From: Lutjanus erythropterus
Lineage: Eukaryota > Chordata > Actinopteri > Lutjaniformes > Lutjanidae
Reading direction: 5' to 3'
NCBI GenBank assembly: GCA_020091685.1
Contig: CM034607.1
Location: 17,413,221 to 17,477,220, forward strand
DNA: 64,000 bases
The translations under genes and the position numbers were made by a program. Positions 57,201-64,000 of the stretch are shown here, in pieces. Numbering within the stretch: the stretch's first letter is position 1; each line of letters starts with the position of its first letter. The notes beneath the pieces were generated by a model. That model was not told the DNA's origin and ran no database searches. It was given only the letters and a program-made list of their open reading frames with translations.

Positions 57201-58015
57201 CTAATACAAGGACACATAAAATCTGACTTGCCAGGTTTCCATCAACATTAACAACAGGATGCTTTGAAACATGCACCATTCTGACAGCAGAGCTAAAACG
57301 AGTCAACTATATAATTCATTTTCTATACAAAATTAATAGGGAATGATTGTGGTTATTGTCATAGGTTAGCCGCACTTGGCGAAACATCACTGCAACCTAT
57401 TTGGTGGCGGGTCAGGCACACTTTGTCCCCGTGAATGTGACTTGGGTGTAACTCGGCACAGCTGGGCGCCTTATGTGAAGTAATGGAAATGCAAAACATC
57501 ATGGCAGAATTTGACAAATGGAAAAGTCCAATTTGAGGATCCCGTCTCATTTTGAAGATGATTCATTATTTCAGCTGATATTGAGCTTACATGTTACCTA
57601 TTATTAAAGAGTAGTTTTTCTACCTTAAACTACAACATACAGACAGGAGATGAATTAAACAAAGCCCCTGAATAAATGGCCGTAAAACAAAGAATGCAGA
57701 TGCTTTCTTACACGTGTGCTGGATGATAGAATCAAGTCATTATCATCCTATCGTGTTCTCTGACAGGACTGCAACTTGTCGCCTTTGGATGGAAGGGTCA
57801 CTGTAATTCTACTCCTTTAATTTGTCACATGTCTGTATGTTTGTGTTTATTACTGGAGAAAACTGTCACCTAAAAACAGTCACCTCTGACCTTACACGCC
57901 CTTCATCAAGACGACGCAACTCCAAGTCCCGTTGTATGACCTGCAGGATGGTGGACTGCTCCTCTTCCGTCAGATGGCTCAAGTCCAGAGAAGAGTCAAA
58001 CTGCCCGTCCTCCAT
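42748..58015 (-). CDS. sytl1: Sytl1, synaptotagmin-like protein 1 (14 coding exons; six exons duplicated in this assembly)
   Basis: A Rab27 effector with an N-terminal Slp homology domain and two C2 domains; the family tethers secretory vesicles to the plasma membrane. Coding exons: 57891-58015, 56888-57036, 56646-56778, 56508-56565, 56386-56419, 56260-56300, then 50889-51005, 50532-50698, 50290-50392, 48866-49027, 48387-48465 and 48160-48259 (or their copies in 51326-54191), then 47328-47533 and 42748-42890. With one copy of the block the total is 1617 nt, 538 residues plus stop, all phases compatible. The start is ATG at 58013-58015 ([20 protein letters not shown]), just after an acceptor. 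SHD1 and SHD2 are contiguous without the zinc finger of Slp3-5, and the linker is short, so Sytl1 is favoured over Sytl2. The end [11 protein letters not shown] resembles recalled human SYTL1 (PLRTNLAPRT). Confidence 0.88.
44808..44957 (-). mobile_element. tRNA-derived SINE in sytl1 last intron
   Basis: Read on the minus strand: AGCTTGGTAGCTCACCTGGC as A-box head, CCTGGGTTCATTTTC as B-box, and the CTCTCCCCCATTCTGTCTTC-type body. Confidence 0.65.
45160..45420 (+). pseudogene. LINE endonuclease fragment in sytl1 last intron
   Basis: The plus-strand frame reads [20 protein letters not shown], then [15 protein letters not shown] is the apurinic endonuclease motif at the start of L1-type ORF2. 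The frame ends soon after. A dead, 3'-truncated fragment. Confidence 0.45.
46130..46920. repeat. Repeat region with AGACATCTAA-type units
   Basis: Several scattered imperfect motifs of the type AGACATCTAATAG and TAGACATCTAACC, plus repeated GGGAAAAGCTTCAG- and GGGCAAAAACTAAA-like blocks, suggest an old DNA element with internal repeats. Ends are not found and the class is unknown. Confidence 0.35.
48263..48318. repeat. (CA)n microsatellite, copy 1 allele
   Basis: About 28 CA units directly upstream (minus-strand sense) of the C2B exon. Its counterpart in copy 2 is about 24 bases longer (51429-51508). Confidence 0.9.
49046..50041. mobile_element. Inverted-repeat MITE in sytl1 intron (copy also at 52236-53231)
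   Basis: The left end GGGGTCGTATCGCAGAAATG and the reverse-complemented right end GGGGCTGTATAACAGAGACT are inverted. Inner arms share AGAGCCTAAAAT/ATTTTAGCC and TTATCTCAGG/CCTAACCTGAG. A GGGG start would suit a Harbinger-like element but no target duplication was established. A SINE 3' tail (49727-49838) lies inside. A half copy is at 12975-13235. Confidence 0.6.
49727..49838 (+). mobile_element. SINE 3' part (second copy 52917-53028)
   Basis: GTGGTTTTGATTCCTC resembles a B-box. It is followed by TCTCTCTTATTTCCTGTCTA and AATTAAAGGCCAAAAAGCCC, the tail of common fish tRNA-SINEs. The head is missing. Confidence 0.5.
50401..50460. repeat. (CA)n with CG interruptions
   Basis: CA tract with CGCACG interruptions next to the 5' end of the 103-nt C2A exon. 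The identical tract is in copy 2 at 53591-53650. Confidence 0.85.
51008..51059. repeat. (CA)n at the end of copy 1
   Basis: CA tract cut off by the N. The equivalent tract in copy 2 (54194-54243) continues into unique sequence CTCAAAATTCTCAGATAC. Confidence 0.9.
51060..51060. other. Ambiguous base N at the duplication junction
   Basis: The only N in the window. It sits exactly between a CA microsatellite and the start of the second copy of the block, as expected where an assembler joined two contigs or haplotypes. Confidence 0.95.
51061..54242. repeat. Tandem duplicate block, copy 2
   Basis: Second copy of the 3.2-kb block. Sytl1 exon copies are 51326-51425, 51577-51655, 52056-52217, 53480-53582, 53722-53888 and 54075-54191. 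Differences from copy 1 are a CA tract about 24 bases longer, a 4-base deletion near 54030, a few substitutions around 52250-52340, and T for G near 52619. Confidence 0.95.
51429..51508. repeat. (CA)n microsatellite, copy 2 allele
   Basis: About 40 CA units, the longer counterpart of 48263-48318. Confidence 0.9.
54244..56259. other. sytl1 intron 6, mostly unrecognised with one dispersed repeat
   Basis: AT-rich intron sequence. At about 55240-55340, ATTCATCCTTGAGTCCAAGC and TGTGCCAAGTTTGAAGAGAT match a very common fish repeat. No additional exon with compatible phase was found. Confidence 0.45.
56260..56778 (-). other. sytl1: sytl1 linker exons including two microexons
   Basis: Exon 3 (56646-56778) is acidic, with an eight-glutamate run. 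Exons 4-6 are 58, 34 and 41 nt. Phases allow only one chain: exon 4 in the frame [15 protein letters not shown], exon 5 [11 protein letters not shown], and exon 6 beginning at the acceptor CTGCTCGTAG to give [14 protein letters not shown], which joins EDFDGHNG. The alternative acceptor CTGAAAG leads to a stop in the next exon. This part is poorly conserved and is the least certain section of the gene model. Confidence 0.55.
56888..58015 (-). other. sytl1: sytl1 Slp homology (Rab27-binding) domain exons
   Basis: Exon 1 (57891-58015) encodes SHD1: [20 protein letters not shown], then [13 protein letters not shown]. Exon 2 (56888-57036) encodes [19 protein letters not shown], the SHD2 G-x-W-F motif. 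In the family these helices clasp Rab27. The junction shares one Arg codon (AG|G). No CxxC zinc-finger pairs separate the two parts. Confidence 0.85.
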
Positions 58016-58017
58016 CC

Positions 58018-59764
58018 CTGAGTGAGAAGCAAAACCACACTGCTTAAACAAGCAGACAGCAACTACTCATTTATAACTACAGCTGAATACGTAATATAAA
58101 CAAACTAAATGATGTCTAGTGTAAGACTGCTCTTATTGTTCTTGCCAAACCAGCGTTGCTGTCACATGTTGCATATGTCAACAAGTTTTGAGTAGATTTT
58201 TCCTGCTCAGAATGTTTCATTTGAATAATTCTTTAGGTCTGAAGAGGTAAAAGTGTCCAGTTTCTCGCAAGAAACAAGCAAAGACATGTAAAAAAAACAA
58301 CACTATTTTGTGTAGTGGACAAATGTTTTTTCCTCTTTCTTCTTCTTGTGTAACTATATTCAGATTCCTTTGGGTTTATCCTGACCTCCTGACACACAGG
58401 CCGGGAAACACATTGTAAAACCATTCAACCAACTTTGAAATCAAATCATGTGTCCTCCGGTGACTCTAGTACCTCAGTGGGTGAGGACACATGCTGTGTA
58501 AGGTACAGTAGGCTATTCCTGTCTGCCTTAATGACTTTCATCCCCTCCTGCTCCAAATGCCGTCTGCTGTAGACTGTTTGTAACTCTTTTCTTAGTTGAT
58601 AGCATTTTCCAGTCTTTCTGGGCTGTGATTAATAAGTGGGATACAATTTCTCTTTAAATGCTCTTCTTTACTTCTCTTCTCTACTTTACTGTTGCACATA
58701 ACAATAATAATAATAGTGTTACTTATATAGCACCTTTAAAAACAGAGTTTAAAAAGTGCTTTGAAACACAAAACAAAAATGCAGGATACCCAGGAGGCAA
58801 TATAACAACAGACAGTCAATTTAAATAAATTAAAGGAATAAAATGGATGGCAACCTCACATAATATTAATATAAATAAATACAAATACAAAGAAGAAAAT
58901 AAAAAAAAAAAAAAAGATTAAAAAGATGTTATCAGATAAAGGCAAGTCTACAAAAATGTGTTTAAAGACGTGACTAAAAAGATCACACTGCAACATAAAT
59001 GTTAACGTTTATGTCTACATAAAATTATGGATGCATATGGATTTCTTTCAGCCACTTCTCATGGCCCATACAATAACATAATCACGACATTCACATTTTT
59101 GTTATTTTAAAAAGAAGTTCATATAACCTGTAGTTGAGGGCACGAAAGCCAGAGATGTAGTGAGCAAAGACAAATGACTTAATATTCCATAGTTCTCAAA
59201 CCAAGTTTAATTGGCATAACTGTTAAAAAAAAAAGAACAGTACTGCCTTAGAATTTAAATTAAACGCTTTGGCAATTTCTCAAATCAGATATTCTTATAG
59301 CCGATATTTATTGTCTAATGTACGCTGATACAATAAATTTATGTTTGTGCAACCCTCATTAAAATAATAGTTGGAGTCGCTGATGACAATGAAATGAGGG
59401 TGTTTTAAGAGTAAATTTAATTCTATAATAATGTCAATAATAATGCTGTGGAAATATTCCTTCTGGGATATATAAATATATTTATTATTTATTTATATGC
59501 ACACAATAAACTACATGGCTCAATGAGAAACATCAGATTTAGCACTGTAACTGGAGCAACTGAAATAAGCCCAAAATGTAAAGTCTACAGTAACTTCATG
59601 TACTTGTTTAAAACTACAAAATAATACTGTTTCAGCTGTCACTACCTGATTTGACACTGAGGGGCGTGATGTTAAAGAAAAAACCTGCTGTACTACAATA
59701 TAATTAATTTATGTCTTTGTGTGAGTGAGTGAGTGTCTGTGTTCACTGCCTGCAGGCTACTTAC
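58018..59764. other. sytl1 5' intron with repeat fragments
   Basis: Contains a degenerate SINE-like piece at about 58462-58560 (AGTACCTCAGTGGGTGAGGA) and a repeat tail at about 58715-58790 (ACTTATATAGCACCTTTAAA). Nothing else recognised. Confidence 0.4.
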
Positions 59765-59850
59765 CTTTCAGTAATTAGCGCATGCGCAAAGCGCCTCTCC
59801 TGTTCGAGCGGTTAGGAGTTTGGCAAACAGGATATCAGACATGAAACGAG
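59765..59850 (-). other. sytl1: Candidate alternative 5' UTR exon of sytl1
   Basis: On the minus strand a short GC-richer stretch ends at a strong donor (CTGAAAG then GTAAGT, complement at 59759-59764). It lies about 1.75 kb upstream of the first coding exon. The GCGCATGCGC palindrome lies within it. Exon start not determinable. Confidence 0.4.
59778..59787. promoter_or_regulatory. NRF1-type palindromic site
   Basis: GCGCATGCGC matches the core of the known NRF1 consensus (YGCGCAYGCGCR; here flanked by A on both sides). Such sites mark CpG-type vertebrate promoters, which fits a transcription start for sytl1 here. Confidence 0.5.
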
Positions 59851-60285
59851 TGTACCAGAGCTTTAACAGCTGACACCTAAACAACACAAACATAATTATA
59901 TCACGGCGTGTAGTATACAATACATAGAGTCATATTAACAGTACTGAAGTAAAGTTTGCAGTGATGTACTCATCTAAAATTGATTGAAATTGTGGCTTTT
60001 CTTGGGTTTTATTTACACAAAAAAAGCTATAAATTTGATACTTTATTTTGAAAGATTATTTAAGCGTTTAGTCATGATTATGCAGGTCGATATGAAGTTT
60101 CCCTTTAGGAAAAACAGGCCCATGCTGCACTTTCCTCATCATGAACACCGCGAGAGAGAGGACACCTGTCGCCACTTTACCCTCTTTGGTTAATCTCACA
60201 GGTTAAACTCTCCCCTCTCACATTCATTTAAAAAATACGCACAGGAACCAACATTTAAAAAAAATCCAAGAGTGTGTTACCTTAC

Positions 60286-60525
60286 TTGACAGCGTCCACC
60301 GGTTCCATCTGTGAAAAGTTGGGAGAAAAGTTGTCCTGTGTGCGTCGAGCTGTGTGTGCAGAGTAAACGCAGTGAACACGCCCTCCAGTGCAGTCCGCAC
60401 AGGGGCTGTGGTCAGCTGTGAGCGCAGTGTGAACAGACGGAACAAACACAAAAAATACAGTGTGTGTGTGTGTGAGTGTGTGTGAAGGAATGTCAGATTA
60501 GTACTGTGTGTTTATTTGACTCTGT
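60286..60525 (-). other. sytl1: Candidate distal 5' UTR exon of sytl1
   Basis: The minus strand ends at CTGTCAA followed by GTAAGG (an alternative donor GTAACA lies five bases on). A TATA-like CTTTATAAAA at 60555-60564 (minus sense) is about 30 bases upstream of the proposed start. No coding frame. The exon is inferred from these signals only. Confidence 0.35.
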
Positions 60526-60554
60526 GATATGACTCACACACACACACACGGATG

Positions 60555-60564
60555 TTTTATAAAG
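60555..60564 (-). promoter_or_regulatory. TATA-like box, minus strand
   Basis: Reads CTTTATAAAA on the minus strand; suitably placed for the distal sytl1 exon candidate. Confidence 0.3.
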
Positions 60565-60766
60565 TAGCAGGGTGGAGGTGGGATGTAAAACTTTCTTTCT
60601 TGAAGCTGTCCACACCTGCTAAACACACACGGCTGCACCTACTGTACTGCACACATACACACACACACGCACACATACATACTCCACAAGATGAAAAATA
60701 TTAACTTTGGGTTTTACTTCCATTTTGTTAGCTTAAATAAATGATCTAAGACTTTTTCTGCACACT

Positions 60767-61717
60767 TAAAGGGTTTATTTCTCTCAAATATTGTTCATGA
60801 TTTTGCTAATATCCATGTTAGTGAGCACTTCCACTTTGGCAAGATAATCTATCTGATGCACAGGTGTGCCTTGGACTGGTCACAATAAAAGGTCACTCCA
60901 AAATGTGCAGTTTTATCTTCAAACAAGATATATATTATCCACTTTACTATGGATATCTCTCATAGGGCAAGAATATCAGAGTAAGCCAATGGGAGGCAGA
61001 GTAGGGTGAGTCATGCCTTTGTCCTCCTGGGGCAAAAATGGTGTCTGCTGCTGATTATACTCTCTTTAGCTTTAAAAAGGCAAAAAATCTCTGTCTGAAT
61101 ACTCTGCAATAAAAAGCCATTCTAAAACGTGCAGTTTTAGCTTGAAAAAAAGACGTATTAAGCACTGAACTGAAGGTTTCACGTAGTGGTACAGATAATA
61201 TTTTTCAAGGAAGGCAAAGGCAGGACCTTCCCTACTTGGCCTCTGATTGGCTTCCCCAAATATTTGTAACCTAACACTAACCAATCACTACTCATGCCTA
61301 AACCTAACTAACGCAACAATTAAAGGAACAAGACAATCAGAGGCAGAGGATGACGGGTCATGACTTCGCCTTCCAGGGAAAAAGATTTGCTATCTTTAAG
61401 CCTGTGTGAAATAGCCATAGTTCAGTGCCTTATAAATGTCTTTTGTCAAGATAAAACTGCACATTTGGCTATTTCACACAGAGCTACAGATACCTTTTTT
61501 CCCCCGGGAGGGCAAAGTCATGACCCCAGCCTACTCTGCTTCTGACTGGCTAGTGCTTGTTGCCCTCATTGGTTGGATTTGCCTGGGTTGCATGAGGAGC
61601 GATTGGTTAGGGTTAGTGTAAGAATATCAGGATAAGCCAATCACTAGCAGAGAAGGACAGTTTATGACTTTGTTGCCCTCATGGGTGAACAAAATTTGAG
61701 AGAAATAAACCTTTTGT
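60767..61717. mobile_element. Inverted-repeat MITE complex
   Basis: The left end AAAGGGTTTATTTCTCTCAA pairs with the reverse complement of the right end, AAAGGTTTATTTCTCTCAAA. The segment TGTGCAGTTTTA(T/G)CTT occurs three times inside: direct at about 60903 and 61130, inverted at about 61445. This suggests nested or multiplied arms. No transposase. Confidence 0.6.
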
Positions 61718-62448
61718 GTTCCCAAGAAGAGTTTTCTATGGGCCTGAAAAATGGGAGCAAAAATAAAAGTGTTGCATTTATATTTTTTGAGTTTACAAAC
61801 TGAGGTCTTTGCTTGTGGTAGAGAAAATAACCAGCCACATGAAGTCTGCCTCAACTTTTTGGTGTGGACTTGTGGTAATGTGTATGTGTGCTAGACATCC
61901 CTGTCTCTCATTGGAAGTGTGTTTGTGTGTGTTGGGGGAGGGTGAACTCAGAGTGAAAAAGACCTGTATTCAGTCCTGTCCTTTGTCAACAGACTTGGAT
62001 GACAGCCACAGTCTGCCCTGTTGGGGAAGTTTTTTTGTGTGGGCTTATTCAAGCCTGTATAGGTCCTGGCTCAGACAGCAACTGGTGCATCCAACCAGCC
62101 ATCCTGCTGCTCCCCTAAAGGCCTCCACCAGCACCTTGTCCCTGTGGACATTCAGATATGCAAGGATTAATGGGTGATTCTTATCTGCAGATACCGGGAG
62201 TGTGTCTCTGGCCCAGGTTACAGCTGAATCAGTTCTCACTCTCTCTGCAGGTGTGACCAAATACACACTCAACACAAACTGTACAATCTCCTGCAGTGAT
62301 TAGCTGTTACCAATCCCTCATTTGCATGAATGAAAGCAGACATGGCAGGTTTTTATCCTTAGTTTATTCAGGCTGCCAGCCTTTTTAAAGCATTTTCATT
62401 TGAATGGCATCACAAAAAAAAATCAAACATATTCATACTGATCATCTT
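61718..62448. other. Intergenic stretch with an unexplained coding-like patch
   Basis: At 62050-62200 the minus strand reads ILAYLNVHRDKVLVEAFRGA, then AGWLVGC, with balanced composition. It has no recognised family and no clear donor site. It may be a relic exon or chance. Confidence 0.3.
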
Positions 62449-63104
62449 AAAGGGCCAGTGTGTAGGATTAAGTCGTCTCCACCAGTGAGCTTGCAGACTG
62501 TAAACACTTTGCCTGATCCTTCCCTTACAAACATGCAGGAGAAGCTACAATGGCCATTAAACTTGCAAAAAAGTCTGTATCTATAGCCAGTGATTGGTTT
62601 GTTCAATCTGGGCAACTGTAGAAACATGGTGGTGAAAAATGGAAGCCTCAGAGGAAGATGACCTGTGCCCTCTGTGTATATGAGGGGCTCATTCCAAGTT
62701 CACAAAAATTTTGGCCCAATATTTGCCTTGCACAGTTTTATCAGCCTATATAGGTATCAGTGTATATGTGATCAGATAATATTTTACATAATGCAGCTTG
62801 TTATTATTCTTTTTTTCCATAGGTTGCATTTTATATATATTTAATGCTTTCTATTATTTCAAATTGTTCTATTTGTGTGTTTTTTTAATATACATATATA
62901 TTTCATAATTATTAAAAATACCTTCGAAATTTACTGTTTCAGGGCCCTGATATTGGTATATTGATATATAAATATTTAATTTCTTTACTCCCTAATATCA
63001 GTATTGGCATCATCCCCAAAAATTCAGTCGATCCCTAATTATATTCAGTTTCTGCCATAATCTGCAGATAAATCCCTGTAAATCTTACACACTGGACCTT
63101 TAAC
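62449..63104. mobile_element. Palindromic MITE (GGTCCAGTGTGTAGGATTTA family)
   Basis: The left end TTAAAGGGCCAGTGTGTAGG and the reverse-complemented right end TTAAAGGTCCAGTGTGTAAG define a MITE very common in spiny-rayed fish. The body contains ATTGGTTTGTTCAATCTGGG and ATGAGGGGCTCATTCCAAG. TTAA at both ends may be the target site. Confidence 0.75.
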
Positions 63105-64000
63105 CAGCATTAGCATGAGTAAACAGGGTCACATCACATCTTGTTGAACTGTTATTACAGGATTAAAGCTGATATGCATGTAAAATAAATATGAGCAGTC
63201 AAAACAGTTTATAAAAAAGGCTGAGCTATTGACTCGTGAAAACAAAAACACACAAATAAGAGGAGTGCTGCTAAAGCAATATTGGAAGTAATTGTAAAGT
63301 TAAATGATCTATAGCTATTACTATTACTATTATTATTATTATGCCTTACATGATAGTTTATAAAGTGTATTTTTCTCTGTACCCAGGAGTTTTTGAGACG
63401 GCTCTTTATTGTTTCTAGCTAAATTAACTAACGCACTGCAAGTTAACGAAGGAAAACATATATGACATACATAAATATTAAAACTTTAATCTCAGTAAAT
63501 CACTATAAAGTTATGGAGCTCCACATGAAACACAGAACTATTCTCCGATGATGGACAAAATCTTGATGTCCAGGGTCTCATTTTGGTCTATTTTAGGGGG
63601 CTTGAAAAAAGTTTGAAATGCCTGTTATGACCTTGCCTGACCTACTGTCTACTATATCACCCTTTCCCACAGCCGTACTACAGCTGTAGCTGTACTATTT
63701 ACACAGTTGAAACATTGATACAGCTAGTTGCTTGATGTTTGTAAGAGGACAAATACTTAACATGCAGTATTAGTGAAAATTTAGGGCAAATTTTATCATA
63801 AAGATAAATCAAGGACAGCTCTAAATTCCTCATTAGTCAGATTGTACAAATACCAACAGCCAAAATGTATCTGAAATAAAAATACTATACAAACACAGTG
63901 AACACATGCACATACACTTGTTACACAATGCAGTATTCTGAGAAAAATGTCCTCTTATAAACACACCCAGCCCTCAGGGGTACACATGGGGACCAAACCA
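63105..64000. other. Intergenic end of window, nothing recognised
   Basis: AT-rich sequence with a short TTATTA repeat near 63325. No exon or complete element is visible. Confidence 0.4.

Overview
The window is nuclear DNA of a spiny-rayed (percomorph-type) bony fish. Coding sequence sits in short exons with GT-AG introns, there are long (CA)n/(TG)n microsatellites, and non-coding DNA is full of palindromic MITEs, tRNA-derived SINEs and hAT-like ends typical of teleosts. No prokaryotic, viral or CRISPR-like feature was found. Gene names come from recalled protein families and orthologues, not from a database search.

Layout. (1) 1-452: end of the terminal coding exon and start of the 3' UTR of elmo1 (+), a Rac-activating DOCK partner. 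(2) About 1.7-18.1 kb: a gene-poor interval of degraded repeats and microsatellites. (3) 18136-36305 (-): a complete pex1 gene. I could place all 24 coding exons with compatible phases; together they encode 1250 residues, close to the human protein. Its introns hold four copies of one palindromic MITE family. One copy was split by a hAT-type insertion (8-bp target duplication) that itself carries a 1.55-kb palindrome. (4) 36556-39009 (+): rbm48, five coding exons, 360 residues, head-to-head with pex1 across 250 bp. (5) 39-42.7 kb: repeats, a LINE ORF2 tail and a possible zinc-finger-gene exon relic. (6) 42748-58015 (-): sytl1 (synaptotagmin-like 1), 14 coding exons encoding 538 residues if one copy of a duplicated block is used, with 5' non-coding exon candidates at about 59.8 and 60.3 kb. 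(7) 60.6-64 kb: intergenic MITEs.

The most important practical observation is a nearly perfect 3.2-kb tandem duplication inside sytl1 (47893-51059 and 51061-54242), joined at a single N next to a CA repeat. The doubled exons total 728 nt, not a multiple of three, so using both copies breaks the reading frame. Allelic over-assembly is the simplest explanation.

The genes are not an operon-like unit. Only pex1 and rbm48 look regulatorily linked, through a shared bidirectional promoter. Pex1 works in peroxisomal receptor recycling, Rbm48 in minor-intron splicing, Elmo1 in Rac signalling and Sytl1 in Rab27-dependent vesicle traffic. I did not find a convincing new biological system; the nested palindromic transposon in pex1 intron 22 is the most unusual structure.
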